From positions 16,061,360-16,125,359 of the forward strand of contig NC_063167.1 of NCBI RefSeq assembly GCF_023159225.1: 64,000 nt of DNA, read 5' to 3'. The notes beneath the pieces were generated by a model. That model was not told the origin of the DNA. It searched no databases and saw nothing but the letters and a program-made list of their open reading frames with translations. Of this stretch, positions 20,964 through 32,780 are shown piece by piece; the first letter of the stretch is position 1; every line of letters starts with the position of its first letter. The DNA comes from Perognathus longimembris pacificus (lineage: Eukaryota > Chordata > Mammalia > Rodentia > Heteromyidae). Both the position numbers and the translations under genes were made by a program.

Positions 20964-21411
20964 GACAGGTACCTATAGCTTATGCCTGTGATCCTTGCTA
21001 CTCAAGAGGCTGGGATCTGAGGATCGTGGTTTGAAGCCAACCTGGGGAAGGAAAGTCTGTGAGATTTTCCTGGAGAAATGGCTCAAATGGTAGAGCACCA
21101 CCCTTGAGCAAAACAGCTAGGGAAAGCCAGGCACCACTGGCTCTCACCTATAATCCTAGCTACTCAAGAGGCTGAGATCTGAGGATTGCAGTTTGAAGCC
21201 AGCCCCTGGCAGGAAAGTCTGTGAGACTCTCACCTCACCAGCACCAGAAGTGGCGCCATGGCTCAAGTGGTAGAGTGCTAGTCTTGAGCAAAAAGGAGCT
21301 CAGGAACCAGTGCCCAGGCCCAGAGTTTGAGCCTCAGACCAGGAAACAACAACAACAAAGCTAAGGGACAATGCCCAGGCCCTGAGTTCAAGCCCCAGTA
21401 CTAGAATGCAC
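20964..21411 (+). mobile_element. B1-dID-like SINE inside another
   Basis: Outer element starts 20964 and breaks at AGCTAGGGAAAG near 21122. A second full copy spans 21126-21350. The outer right end (AGCTAAGGGACAATGCCC) resumes at 21358. Confidence 0.75.
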
Positions 21412-21422
21412 ACCACACACAC

Positions 21423-21480
<58 letters not shown>
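21412..21480. repeat. (CA)n microsatellite
   Basis: Long CA array with one G interruption, at the SINE 3' end. Confidence 0.95.
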
Positions 21481-21483
<3 letters not shown>

Positions 21484-21699
21484 CTCTTTTTGGAGAAGCA
21501 GCAGTATACCAGGATTTAAACTCAAGGCTTTGGTTTGGAGAGGAACGCATTCTACCACTTGAGGAAAGTCTCCGGCCCCTTTTTCTTTGTATTATTTTTT
21601 AGATAGGGTCTCATTTTTTGGTTTTGTTTTTACAGGACTTAATTCTTCTACTTATGGTCTCTCAAGTAGAATAGCTGGATAGCTGGGATTAAGGCACCA

Positions 21700-21925
21700 T
21701 GCTAGGCTTTTTTTTTGTCAGTCCTGGGCTTGAACTCAGGTCATAAGCACTGTTCCTAAGCATTTGTGCACAAGACTAGCACTCTACCACTTGAGCCACA
21801 GTTTCACTTCCAGCTTTGTGGTGGTTAATTGGAAATAAGAGTCTCATGGACTTTTCTTCCCAGGCTGGCTTTGAACTACAATCCTTAGTAAGTCTCCTGA
21901 GTAGCTAGGATTACAGGTGTGACAC
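21700..21925 (-). mobile_element. B1-dID-like SINE
   Basis: Reverse copy, T tail first; the head is truncated at CAGGTGTGAC. A weak B1-like stretch precedes it at 21590-21700. Confidence 0.7.
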
Positions 21926-22565
21926 TAGAAGTGACTTTGCCAGTGACACAGTTCCATTATTCCCAGGAACATGAGAAGGTATGTCATTCTAGGGCCTCTC
22001 CCAAGTTCTTGAGTGTCTGCGCCACGTGTCTAACAGTCTTCATCAGTCATCAGCCTGCCCACGTGGCCTGGAATGCACAGAGACATCTCAGACCAGCTGC
22101 CATGGTTATGGGGCATGCCCTGGTGTTTCCCTGCCAGCGCAGGCCTGAGGCTGACACTCACTGCCACCGTGGCCTCCATCCCTTCCTGTGATGACCATGT
22201 ACCACTTAGCTGATCACTACACAGCTGGGAGCCTGTCAGGTACAATGAGCACTAGCTACTCATTTTAGTTGCTTGGGTCAGGTTTTCTTGGATGCCCAAG
22301 AAGGTTTTCAGGAGGGGGAGAGGGGAGGGAGAAAGGAGCTCCCGCTGTAAATCCTAATGGCCAGGTCCTCATCCCAACCTCTCTCCTCCAGCACACTGTA
22401 GGGCAGGCAGGAACCAGGCCAAGCGGATATCCCGCCCACCCTGTGGATTCCAAGCCCCTGGCCCTGAGGTGGCGGGTCACTAGGGGCACCACTCGATGAA
22501 TGGTGAGGTTCCAATCTGACTTCCGAGTTTCAACCAAGGTTAGTGAAGGAAAGAAAGGGGTTTAG
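21926..22565. other. Unique intergenic sequence
   Basis: No gene or repeat recognised. Confidence 0.45.
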
Positions 22566-22901
22566 GATGGGCACTGGTGGCTCACATCTAGCTACTCAGG
22601 AGGCTGAGATCTGAGGATCCCAGTTCAAAGCCAGCCCAGGCAGGAAAGTCTGTGAAACTCATATTTCCAATTAACCACCAGAAAACAAGAAGTGGTGTTG
22701 TGGCTCAAAGTAGTAGAGTGCTAGCCTCAAGCAAAAAAAAAAGCTCAGGGACAGTGCACAGGCCCCAAGTTCAAGTCCCACTACTGAGGAAAAAGAAAGA
22801 GAAGAAGAAGAGGAAGAAGGAGGAGGAGGGGGGGAGGAGGAGGAGGGAGGAGGAGGAGGAGGAGGAGGAGGAGGAGGAGGAGGAGGAGGAGAAGGAGAAG
22901 T
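22566..22901 (+). mobile_element. B1-dID-like SINE with (GAA/GGA)n tail
   Basis: SINE 22566-22788; the A-rich tail passes into AGAAGA and then a pure GGA array. Confidence 0.8.
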
Positions 22902-22954
22902 TGTTGTTGGTTAGAGAAGGCTTTCAAGTCTCTGCTCAGTTGGTTTTATTTCTT

Positions 22955-23140
22955 CTTTTTTTGCCAGTCCTGGGGCATGGACTCAGGGCCTGAGCACTGT
23001 CCCTGGCTTCTTTTTGCTCTACCACTTGAGCGACAGCACCACTTGTGGCTTTTCCTGTTTATGTGGTGCCGAGGAATTGAACACAGGGCTTCCTGCGTGC
23101 AAGGCAAGCACTTTGCCACCAAGCCATATTTCAAGCCCTT
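22955..23140 (-). mobile_element. IDL-Geo-like SINE, older subtype
   Basis: Reverse copy lacking about 12 bp after TTTTTGCTC; GCGTGCAAGGCAAGCAC head. Confidence 0.7.
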
Positions 23141-23278
23141 TTCTTTCTTTTTTAGAGGTTGAATTTTGGAGTCTTTATTGGAGCGCTAGAGGTCTGCAGG
23201 CGGCCAATTACAAAGACCTGCAGTCTCTGCTCAGCTGGTTTTGAAGGATGCTTCTTAGGGTGGTCCTGGCTGACCTAG

Positions 23279-23430
23279 TGTGTGTCCTCTGTCTCTGTTT
23301 CTATCTCTCTGTGTGTGTCTCTCTGTCTCTTTGTTTATCTGTCTCTCTCTCTCTCTCAGTATTGGCTTTGAATCTAGGACTTCATACTTTCTAGGCAAAT
23401 GCTCTACCACTTGAGCCATACTGCCAGACC
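23279..23430 (-). repeat. (CT)n-rich tract and ID-like fragment
   Basis: TCTCTGTCTC tract 23287-23360, then a reverse ID-like end TCTAGGCAAATGCTCTACCA. Confidence 0.5.
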
Positions 23431-23553
23431 TTTTTGCTTTAGTTATTCTTCAAATAACAAATTCATCACTTTATGCCCTGAGCCTGGACTGCAATCCTCC
23501 TATTTATGCTTCCCACAAAGCTGGGATGAAAGGTGTAAGTCACCATGTCCAGG

Positions 23554-23557
<4 letters not shown>

Positions 23558-23592
<35 letters not shown>

Positions 23593-23797
23593 CTAAGGCT
23601 TGAACTCAGGGCCTGGGTACTGTCCCTTAGCTATTTTGCTCTGCCACTTGAACCACAGCTCTACTTCCAGCTTCTTGGTGGTTAATTGGAGATAAGAGTC
23701 TCATGAACTTTTCTGCCCTAGTTGGCTTCAAACTGCAATCCTCAGATCTCAGCCTCCTGAGCAACTAGGATTTCAGGCGTGAGTCACCAGCACCCAG

Positions 23798-23854
<57 letters not shown>

Positions 23855-24075
23855 GATCCTAGGGCTTGAACTCAGGGCCTGGGCTCTGTCCTTGAATTTC
23901 TTTTGCTCAAGGCTAATGCTCAACCAGTTGAGCCACAGCTCCACTTCTAGCTTTTGAGTAGTTTAGTGGTAATAAGGGTCTCACAGACTTTCCTGTCCCA
24001 GGCTGGCTTCACAATCCTCAGATCTCAGCCTCCTGAGTAGCTAGGATTCCAGATGTGAGCCACCATACCCGGTCC
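23558..24075 (-). mobile_element. Two (TG)n plus B1-dID-like SINE units in a row
   Basis: TG array 23558-23589 with SINE 23590-23800, then TG array 23801-23851 with SINE 23852-24075. The same microsatellite-SINE order twice. Confidence 0.85.
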
Positions 24076-24154
24076 CAGCCTCTAGATCCTGCCTGTGATC
24101 CAAGCCTGGCTCTCTAGCCTTCTCATCCCTTCTAAATTCCTTTTGTCCTTAAGT

Positions 24155-24260
24155 TCTTTAGTAGCTTTGAGGCTTGAACTCAGGGCCCAGGTTCCATCCC
24201 TGAAATTCCTTTGGCTCAAGGCTAGTGCTCTACCATGAGAGAGCCACAGCTCCACTTCCA

Positions 24261-24305
<45 letters not shown>

Positions 24306-24425
24306 CTTTTTTGAAGATAAGACTCTTGTGGGCTTTCCTGCCAGGGCTGGCTGTGAACTGTGATGCTCAGATCTCAGGCTCCTGAGTAGCTAGGGTTATA
24401 AGCGTGAGCCATGGGCACTTGACTA
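24155..24425 (-). mobile_element. B1-dID-like SINE with internal (TG)n
   Basis: The TG/GC array at 24263-24305 sits at the monomer linker instead of the tail. Confidence 0.75.
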
Positions 24426-24499
24426 AAGTGCTGTTTTTATGCAAACATAGAATTATACAATAATACATTGTTCTGCTGCTTTTTCTATTTATTTATCTT

Positions 24500-24610
24500 A
24501 TTTTATTGTCAATCATGAGCAATCTTGAACTCTGGGCCTGGGCGCTGTCCCTGAGCTCTTCAGCTCAAGGCTAGCATTCTACCATGTGAGCCACAGGTCG
24601 GCTTCCATCT
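24500..24610 (-). mobile_element. B1-dID-like SINE, right monomer only
   Basis: Reverse right monomer with CTCTTCAGCTCAAGGCTAGC. Confidence 0.65.
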
Positions 24611-25085
24611 GCTGCTTTTTCTTAGCCTTCAGCCTACTGTGGCAATTATTTCACTCCATGTACAGCTACATCTGCCCCCTGCTTTTTCCTTACTATTTGG
24701 TGTTCCGTTGCAGGGCCTGCCGTATTGATTGCCAGCTGTATATCAGGCAGTAAACTCATTTCTAGGAACCTTGCTCAAAGGAATTTGACCAAACCTTAGC
24801 ACTTGCAGTGAAGCTATGGGAAAATTTGCTGAAGGGTGCAGAAAGTTGGAAAGTTGGAAAGAAAAGAAAAATTTACAAACATCAGGGCTTGTAGCTAGTA
24901 GGTTAGGTGTTTGGGGGGTCAAAGCAGAGCTAGGGGGGTTAGTTTGGCTTGGGCTGAAAGTAATAGAGGTAATGAAACAACAGCCGAAGCCCCACTTCCT
25001 CCCTGTGAGCCTCAAATCCTCTTCCAACCTGGAGGCCAGCCGAACTCCAGCAGGCTGAGCACATGGGGTTCTACTGACCTTTTTT
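24611..25085. other. Unique intergenic sequence
   Basis: AT-rich to mixed; poly-G 25087-25100 at its end. No gene seen. Confidence 0.4.
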
Positions 25086-25099
25086 GTGGGGGGGGGGGG

Positions 25100-25325
25100 G
25101 TCAAAGGGCATGAACTAGGGCCTAGGCACTGTATCTGACCTCTTTTGCTCAAGGCTAGTAGTGCTGTACCAGTTTGAGCCACAACTCCACTTTCAGTTTT
25201 CTGGTGGTTAATTGGAGATAAGAGTCTCAGGACTTTCCTGCCCAGACTGGCTTTAAACCATGATCCTCAGATCTCAGCCTCCTGCGTAACTAGGATTACA
25301 GGTGTGAGCCATCAGTGCCCAGCTC
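25100..25325 (-). mobile_element. B1-dID-like SINE
   Basis: Reverse full dimer ending ATCAGTGCCCAGC. Confidence 0.8.
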
Positions 25326-25704
25326 CTACTGCCCTTTTGAAAGGCACCAGGTTGGATGGGGGTGAGGGGGCCTTGGCTTGCTCTGAGGGAAGAGCCATGT
25401 GGGATACAGGGGGGAGGCTGAGGTTGGGGGTGCTCCCCATTGCTCTGCCCTGCGGTTGACACCTCCCTCCCCTTGCCTGACACCCTCTTGCTTATCTCCT
25501 CAGCAGCCCAGCTGTCAGTCTGTCAGCTGCGCCCGGGTGGACCTCAGCCTTCACACCCCAGGGTGGTGAAGAGATCTGGCGATATGGCTATCCTGCTGTC
25601 ACATTTGCACAAGGACCTGAAGACTCTCTGGTCTTCCTCCACACCCACTGTGGCCTTGCAGTCCTTCTGTAGGCAAAAGTTCAGCTAAGTCTTCCAGTGA
25701 CAAG
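25326..25704. other. Unique intergenic sequence
   Basis: A plus-strand 82-codon frame (25440-25688) has no clear splice pair or family; left uncalled. Confidence 0.4.
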
Positions 25705-25920
25705 CAGGGTGCCAATGGCTCATGCCTGTAATCCTAGCTCCACAGACATATGAGGACCTCAGTCCAGCCTGGCAGGAAGTTCCATGAGATTCTTATCTCC
25801 AATGAGCCACAAGCCACCAACAAGCCAGAAGTGGAGCTGTGGCTCAAGTAATACAGTGCTAGTCTTGAGCAAAAAAGCACAGGGACAGTACCCAGGGACC
25901 CAGGTTCAAGCCCCAGGATC
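25705..25920 (+). mobile_element. B1-dID-like SINE
   Basis: Left arm has a 20-bp deletion after CCTAGCTC; ACAAGCCACCAACAAGCC linker duplication. Confidence 0.7.
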
Positions 25921-25954
25921 AGTACATTAAAAAATATATTTAAAAATTTTTAAA

Positions 25955-26165
25955 GGGGCTGGGAATATGGCCTAGTGGCAAGAGTGCCTGCCTTATAGAC
26001 ATGAAGCCCAGGGTTCCATTCCTCAGCACCACATATATAGAAAAGGCCAGAAGTGGCGCTGTGGCTCAAGAGGCAGAGTGCTAGCCTTGAGCAAAAAGAA
26101 GCCAGGGACAGTGCTCAGGCCCTGAGTTGAAGACCCAGGACAGGCAAAAAGAAAAAAAAAAAAAG
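25955..26165 (+). mobile_element. IDL-Geo-like SINE
   Basis: Young subtype head GGGGCTGGGAATATGGCC, A tail at 26150-26165. Confidence 0.85.
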
Positions 26166-27003
26166 GCCAGAGATCACAGGTGTGAGGCATGAAGGGCTGT
26201 GTTTGTGCTGAGGATGGGGGACCTGACCCACCTGCTCCAGAGTCAAGGATTCTGAGTGCTGAGAAGGCCAAGGGTAGCTCTTCCCTCTGCCATGGCTCTG
26301 TCACAGGACACACATTTCTAGGCCTGGCAGGTGTCCATCACAGGGAGGAGGCAAAAGGAACCTGAACACTTTGACCACAGGCTTCCCCAGGCAAGAGACT
26401 AACCAGGGACAGGTTAATAGAAATGATGCCAGTTGTACTAGAAGCCCCTGTAAGCCCTCTTTGTTATTCTTCCTGTGGCACTCGGGTATTTCCGGTGATA
26501 GCGAAAGGCCCCAAGGTCATCCACACTGGGTTTGACTATCTGTCAACTAGAGACCCGCCCTGGCTTCCGTTTCCATGTCTACAGGATAGGAAGGCAAAGC
26601 GTATAGCATCTGGGAGTGGAAGGGAGGGGTCCTAGAGGCTGTCACAGGCTGGGAAGATGAGGACCAGATGCATCCTGTTGGGGTTCCTTCCTGGGAGTTT
26701 CGGGGATGGCCTTGCGGCTCCAAACCTGCCTCCTGAGGGATGCCAACCGCTGCCCCCGGGGGAAAGCCAAGCAGCAGGACCTGCCAGCCACAGCCAAGCC
26801 ATGCTTTCTCAGTGGTGCGCAGAGGGGCCCACTGGGACCCCAGCGTGGCCTGCTTTGTCAGCACAGGTGACAGAGGTGGAAATAGTGTCACTTGCTCTCC
26901 AGGAGTGAGGTCCCAGTCTAAAGCAGGAACTTCAGCCAATTTCTGATCAACCACACTCCAGGCTTTTGCTCAGTACAGTTGCCATCCTCCCTGGCACTGC
27001 TCT

Positions 27004-27004
<1 letters not shown>
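26166..27004. other. Unique intergenic sequence
   Basis: No exon or repeat recognised in about 840 bp. Confidence 0.45.
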
Positions 27005-27055
<51 letters not shown>

Positions 27056-27387
27056 TGTATACTCACATGCAGGGGTTTGGGGAACCAAGCCAGCCCCTAG
27101 TATCTGAAGCTCATTAGACTCAGTCTCCTTTTAGCTACCCCAAGTCTCCCAGCCAGGCTCTGGTGACTCATGCCTATAATCCTAAACTACTCAGGAGGAT
27201 GGAATGCTGAGGATTGAAAAAAAAAAAAACCCCACAAAATAAACAAACACGTGATTGTGTCTCCAAAACAACCAGCCGAACCAGGCTGAAAGTGTGGCTC
27301 AGGTGGTAGAGCACTAGCCAAGTACCAGATATGCTATTTGGTTTCTAGCCCTGAGTTCAAGCAAAACAAAACATAAGCAAAACAAAA

Positions 27388-27439
<52 letters not shown>
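27005..27439 (+). mobile_element. (CA)n - diverged SINE - (CA)n
   Basis: CA arrays 27005-27052 and 27389-27439 bracket a heavily diverged B1-dID-like copy (27150-27375). Confidence 0.7.
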
Positions 27440-27441
<2 letters not shown>

Positions 27442-27484
27442 CAAAACTCCATTAGGGCCTAAGGATCAAGAAGTGTAAGAAGGG

Positions 27485-27865
27485 GGGCTGGGGATATGGC
27501 CTAGTGGCAAGAGCGCTTGCCTCGTATACATGTAGCCCTGGGTTCAATTCCCCAGCCAGAAGTGGCGCTGTGGCTCAAGTGGCAGAGCGCTAGCCTTGAG
27601 CAAAAGGAAGCCAGGGACAGTGCTCAGACCCTGAGTCCAAGGCCCAGGACTGGCCAAACTGAGACAGGGGGCTGGGAATGTGGCTTAGTGGTAGAGTGCT
27701 TGCCTAGCATGCATGAAGCCCTGGGTTTGATTCCTCAGCACCACATACACAGAAAAGGCCGGAAGTGATGCTGTGGCTCAAGTACTAGAGTGCTAACCTT
27801 GAGCACAGAGAGGCTCAGGGACAAAGCCCAGGCCCTGAGTTCAAGCCCCAGGACTGACAAAAAAG
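27485..27865 (+). mobile_element. Two IDL-Geo-like SINEs in tandem
   Basis: Young subtype at 27485-27660 lacking the inter-monomer segment, then older subtype 27667-27862 (GCATGCATGAAGCCCTGGG). Same orientation. Confidence 0.8.
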
Positions 27866-28034
27866 AGACTGATACAGTGTGGGTCACCTCACCTGGACTG
27901 TGGCAGAGAAACCACCACACTCAGTGTTCCAAAGGCTTCCGTGGCTCCCAGATCCTCTGGCTTCCCCTAAGAGGCCTGCTCTGATGCATCACCGCTCATC
28001 CCACTTCTAAAACGGGAGCAAGAGAATTACTATG

Positions 28035-28262
28035 TGCCAGGCACTGGTGGCTCACACCTGCAACCCCAGCTACTCAGGAGGCTGAGGTCCGAGGATCACG
28101 GTTCAAAGCCAACCCAGGCAGGAAAAAAATCTGTGATATTTTTCTCTCCAATTATCTACCAGAAAACCTAAAGTGGTTCTGTGGCTCAATGTGGTAGAGC
28201 TCTAGCCTTGAGGAAAAAGAACTTAGGAACAGTGCCCAAGCCCCAAATTTAAGCCAGCCCCA
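28035..28262 (+). mobile_element. B1-dID-like SINE
   Basis: Complete, diverged right monomer. Confidence 0.75.
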
Positions 28263-28284
28263 GGATGGAAGGGGGGAGGGATGG

Positions 28285-28705
28285 GGGACTGGCGCTGGTG
28301 GCTCACACCTGTAATTTTAGCTACTCAGGAAGCTAAGATCTGACGATCATGGTTTGAAGCAAGACTGGACAGAAAGCTCCAGGTGAGGCTCTTATCTTCA
28401 ATAAACCACTCAAAAACCAGACGTGAGGGGCTGGGGATATGGCCTAGTAGCAAGAGTGCCTGCCTCATATACATGAGGCCCTGGGTTCGATTCCCCAGCA
28501 CCACATATACAGAAAATGGCCAGAAGTGGCGCTGTGGCTCAAGTGGCAGAGTGCTAGCCTTGAGCAAAAAAGAAGCCAGGGTACAGTGCTCAGGCCCAGA
28601 GTCCAAGCCCCAGGACTGGCCAAAAAAAAAAAAAAGCCAGACGTGATGCTGTCGCTGAAGGCTCAGGGAGACTGCCTAGGCCCTGAGTTCAAGCCCCACA
28701 ACTGG
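28285..28705 (+). mobile_element. B1-dID-like SINE split by IDL-Geo-like SINE
   Basis: The young inner copy 28427-28636 has a 10-bp duplication CCAGACGTGA (28417-28426, 28637-28646). Confidence 0.85.
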
Positions 28706-28782
28706 AGAAAGAAAGAAAGAAAAAGAAAGAAAGAGGGGGGGGAAGGAAGGAAAGAAAGAAAAAGAGAAAGAAAGAAAGTGGG
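28706..28782. repeat. (GAAA)n/(GGAA)n purine tract
   Basis: Tail-derived microsatellite between two SINEs. Confidence 0.85.
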
Positions 28783-29005
28783 GCTGGGGATATGGCCTAG
28801 TGGCAAGAGTGCCTGCCTGCCTCATATGCATGAGGCCCTGGGTTCGATTCCCCAGCACCACATATACAGAAAATGGCCAGAAGTGGTGCTGTGGCTCAAG
28901 TGGCAGAGTGCTAGCCTTGAGCAAAAAGAAGCCAGGGACAGTGCTCAGGCCCTGAGTCCAAGCCCCAGGATTGGCCCCCCCCCCCAAAAAAAAAGAAAGA
29001 AAGAA
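28783..29005 (+). mobile_element. IDL-Geo-like SINE
   Basis: Young copy with a duplicated CTGC in GTGCCTGCCTGCCTC and a C run before the A tail. Confidence 0.85.
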
Positions 29006-29009
29006 AGTT

Positions 29010-29245
29010 ACTATGGTCAGGTGCTAGTGGCTTATGCCTGGAATCCTAACTATTCAGGAGGCAGAGATCTGAAGATCACAGTTCAAATCCAGCCCAGGCA
29101 GCAAAGTCCTTGAGATACTTATCTCCAATTAGCAAAAAGCCAGAAATGAAGCTGTGGCTCAAGTGGCAAAGCACCAACCTCAAGTGAAAAGTTAAAGCAC
29201 CTAGCCCCTGAGTTTAAGCCCCCAGTATTGGCACAAAAATAGAAA
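29010..29245 (+). mobile_element. B1-dID-like SINE
   Basis: Full dimer with a shortened linker (ATTAGCAAAAAGCC). Confidence 0.75.
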
Positions 29246-29469
29246 GGTATGTGTCACTAGCCTTGATTGTGTTTTCAGGACACTTTCAGGAAATCTCCAG
29301 AAAAGTTCCCGGAAGTTCTGGATTGCATAGATTCTTGGCCAAGGGTGAGTGGGGGCCGTGGAATGCAGACAACTCTTGGTTCCGGCTTTGTCAAAGAGCT
29401 AACGGACTCTAGCAGGGCCACTAAGTTGCTTGCTTAGTTTCCACATCTTAAAATGGTTAGGCACAAGAG

Positions 29470-29950
29470 AGGCTGGGCTTCCTTAGCTCAGGCCTGTAGT
29501 CCTAACTACGCAGGAGGCTGAGATCTGAGGATCAGGGTTTGAAGCCAGCCAGAACAGGAAAGATTCTTCTTCTTCTTTTTTTTTTTTTGCCATCCCTGGA
29601 GCTTGCCTCAGGGCCTGAGCACTGTCCCTGGCTTCCTTTTGCTCAAGGCTAGCACTCTGCCACTTGAGCCACAGCACCACTTCTGGCCCTTTTCTGTATA
29701 TGTGGTTCTGGGTAATCGAACCCAGGGCTTCATGTATAAGAGGCAAGCACTCTTGCCACTAGGCCATATTCCCAGCCCCCAAACAGGAAAGATTCTATGT
29801 CCCATGAAGACCATGGGAAAAAAAATGGAAGTGGAGCTGCAGCTCAAATGGCAGAGCTCTATTCTCCAGCAAAAAAGCTCAGGGACAGCTCCCAGGTCTT
29901 GAGTTCAGGCTTCGGGACTGGCACACGTGCACACACACACACACACACGC
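29470..29950 (+). mobile_element. B1-dID-like SINE split by reverse IDL-Geo-like SINE
   Basis: Inner reverse copy 29568-29781 with a 15-bp duplication AACAGGAAAGATTCT (29553-29567, 29782-29796). Outer copy ends in CA repeats 29932-29950. Confidence 0.9.
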
Positions 29951-30469
29951 ACAATGGGTGCACAAGAAAGACCATCTGCTACTGAGCATCCCCTTAAGGA
30001 CAGACTGGGGACAGAAGATGCTGGGATAATGCGGTTGGTTTGGACCCCCAAAGCCTCTGGACCTTCCACCCTCCCCTGAGCCACTTGAGCTTGCCAAGCG
30101 AGCACCTTGCTCCCCACTCGTTTCCACCACTGGCATCTCCTGAGCAGATCTGCTCAGCTTCCGGTCTGTGGTTTCCCTCTTAGCTTTGGGAGCAGCTGTG
30201 GGCGCTAGCGAGGTGGGGAGGCTTTGAGAGGGCTGCGGCAAGCCAGGGGAAGGTGTCACTTTCCAAATTAACCTCTGAGGGGCAGGCACAGGTCACTTTG
30301 AAGCAGACTCACCACCACCCCCCCTCCCTCCCTCCCCCGCCCCCCCCCGCCCCCCCCCCCCCCCCCGCTTCCCAGGAAACCCTCCAGAGGTTCCAAAGAA
30401 ACAGCCTGATCCAAGTTTACAAGGCCCTCTGAACAGAGCGGGGGAATAGTCCCTGGTCCAAAGGGTGCA
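29951..30469. other. Unique sequence with poly-C block
   Basis: Interrupted C run 30311-30367, able to form G-quadruplex/i-motif structures. No gene seen. Confidence 0.5.
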
Positions 30470-30474
30470 CGAAA

Positions 30475-30710
30475 CTAGGTGCCAATTGGCTCCTGCCTGT
30501 AATCCTAGCTACTCAGGAAGCTGAGATCTGAGGATCTCAGTTCAAAGCCAGCCAAGGCAGGAAAGTCCCTGAGGCTCTTAACTCCAAATAACCAACCCCC
30601 TCAAAAAAAAAAAAAAAAAAGTAGAGCTGGGACTCAAGTGGTAGAGCCTTGAGCAAAAAAGCTCTAGGACAGGGCTCAGACCCTGAGTTTAAGCCCCAGT
30701 ACAGGGATAT
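30475..30710 (+). mobile_element. B1-dID-like SINE
   Basis: Head AGGTGCCAATTGGCTCCTGC; poly-A at the monomer junction (30604-30620). Confidence 0.7.
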
Positions 30711-30827
30711 ACACATACACACAACAACAACACCAAAATACCAAAAGAAAACAAAACAACAACAACCCTCCCCCAAATACAACCATCGCCACTATTTCTC
30801 TGAATCTACATGAAGCCTGCCTCCACC

Positions 30828-30943
30828 AAGCTGGGTGTGGTGGTGCATACATGTAGTCCCAGCTACTTAGGAGGCTGAGACAAGAGGATCATTTGAGTCC
30901 ATGAGTTTGAGGCCAGTATGGGCAACATAGAGAGACAGGAAGA
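30828..30943 (+). mobile_element. B1 monomer (7SL-derived SINE)
   Basis: A lone B1-type unit: CTGGGTGTGGTGGTGCATAC, AGGAGGCTGAGACAAGAGGA, GGCCAGTATGGGCAACATAG. No right monomer. Confidence 0.75.
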
Positions 30944-31107
30944 AAGGAAGGAAGGAAGGAAGGAAGGAAGGAAGGAAGGAAGGAAGGAAGGAAGGAAGGA
31001 AGGAAGGAAGGAAGGAAGGAAGGGAAGGGAGGGAGGGAGCAAGGGAGGGAGGGAGGGAGGGAGGGAGGGAGGGAGGGGAGGGAGGGAGGGAGGGAGGGAG
31101 GGAGGAA
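30944..31107. repeat. (GGAA)n then (GGGA)n
   Basis: About 20 GGAA units then about 20 GGGA units, grown from the B1 tail. Confidence 0.95.
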
Positions 31108-31655
31108 AGCCAGGCACTAGTGGCTCATGCTTATAAATCCTAGCTACTCAGGAGGCTAAGATCTGAGGGTCACAGTTCAAAGCCAACTCAGGTAGAAAAG
31201 ACATGAGACTCTTATCTCCAGTTAACCACCAGAAAACCAGAGGTGGAACTGTGGCTCAAGTAATAGAGCACTAGCCTTGAGAAAAAGAGCTCAGGGACAG
31301 TGTCCAGGTGGTGAGTTCAAGCCCCACAATCAACAACAACAAAAAAGTTATATACTTAAGTTTGTAAGGTCAAAATTTAATATATTAGTGCAAAACAAAA
31401 ACTAATTATGGGCTGGGCATCAGTGGCTTATGTCTGTAATCCTAAGTACTCAGAAGACTGAAATATGAGGATCACAGTTTGAAGCCAATCAGAGCTGAAA
31501 AAAGTCCTGGTGAGACTCTCATCTCCAATTAACCATCAAAAAAAACCAGAAGTGGCACTGTGGCTCAAAAAGGTAGCACTAGCTTTGAGCAAAAGAGCTC
31601 AGGCACAGTACCCAGAGCCTACGTTCAAGCCCCATGACTGGAAAAAAAAAAAAAG
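31108..31655 (+). mobile_element. Two B1-dID-like SINEs
   Basis: Copies at 31108-31345 and 31408-31655, same strand, separated by about 60 bp of AT-rich DNA. Confidence 0.8.
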
Positions 31656-31949
31656 TAATTATGTGTATAATCATACTACTGTCTTACTATATTCTTCTTT
31701 TCTTAGTAATATTTGTAAAAATTGTTTAAAATATGTATTTTATCAGAATATTTATTGTGTGACTTTAATTACCTTAGGCTGAACACATGCACTCATATTA
31801 TTCAAAAGAGAATGTACAAAATTACCTTAATTGTGAAATGGTAACCTTCTTTCTGTATGACACCTTAATAGTAACAATAAAATTATATTTTAGAAAAAGA
31901 AAGGAGGGAAGGATTTAGATCATCTCAATGAATGTACCTATAAATAATT

Positions 31950-32430
31950 AATTACAAAGGGAAAACTAGTAACATTGTAGTGGAACAAGATGGCAAGACA
32001 CCACCTCAGGTGCCTTCAAGTTCATCCATAAGGGGACAAATTGACATTGTGTATCTCCTGATAGGATGTGCAAAGAAAGATACATCATTCCTCAATATTC
32101 TTGCCAAAAATGCAGAATTTGAATCTAATTATAAAGAAACATCAGCCAGATCCAAATGGAAGGACATGTGCAATGGAACTGGCCTTTTATTTTAAACAAT
32201 GTTAAGGTCAGGAGTGACAAAACACAAGGCACTGTTCCAGAGTCAAGACAGAACTGTGAAATTGTAGTGGTATGGCTGATCCAAGGTTCATTCTGCACAA
32301 TAAAGGGTATTATTCCATCCTTGTTAGGACAACAGGAACATTTTGAGTAAGGCCTGTGAATTGTATTGTTATTCTGATGTTGACTATTATTGTATTATGA
32401 TTATGTTTGAAAATGTTCTTGTGTTTGGTT
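31950..32430 (+). repeat. Old L1 3'-end fragment (L1M-type)
   Basis: From memory of mammalian L1M 3' ends: GGACAAATTGACATTGTGTA, TATAAAGAAACATCAGCCAG, AATGGAAGGACATGTGC, and CTGTTCCAGAGTCAAGACAG occur in the expected order. Heavily diverged; no coding capacity. Confidence 0.55.
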
Positions 32431-32500
32431 TGTGGTGCTAAGGATTGAATCCAGCACCTTGTACATGCCAGATGTCATGTGAGCCAGTTCCTTAGCCTTG
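32425..32500 (-). mobile_element. ID-like monomer
   Basis: Reverse ID: GTGGTGCTAAGGATTGAATC, ACATGCCAGATGTCATGTGA; diverged. Confidence 0.5.
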
Positions 32501-32780
32501 TGTGTATGTGTGTGTATGTGTGCGCGTGTGCGTGAGTGTGTACATGCATGTCAGTACTGAGGCTTGAACTCAAGACATGGATGTTACTAACCCTGACCTT
32601 TTTTTGCTCAAGGCTAGTGCTCTACCAGTTTGAGCCATAATTCCACTTTCAGTTTTCTAGTGGCTAATTGGAGATAAGTCTCAAGGACTTTCCTGCTTGG
32701 TCTGACTTTGAACCACAAACCTAAGCTCTCAGCCTCCTGAGTAGCTAGGATTACAATCATGAACCATCAGCTCCTGACCA
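32501..32780 (-). mobile_element. (TG)n plus B1-dID-like SINE
   Basis: Imperfect TG array 32501-32545; reverse SINE 32550-32780. Confidence 0.75.

Noticed and set aside
28526..29113. SINE-derived peptides of the type ALWLKWQSASLEQKEARDSA, recurring through the window
   Set aside because: They are translations of the shared SINE right monomer, repeated wherever a copy lies; not genes.
30944..31107. CRISPR-like or satellite array
   Set aside because: Simple 4-bp microsatellite with no spacers; vertebrate DNA.
31980..32350. Coding frames in the 32-kb region
   Set aside because: The sequence follows an old L1 3' end; the frames are short and carry no L1 protein motif.
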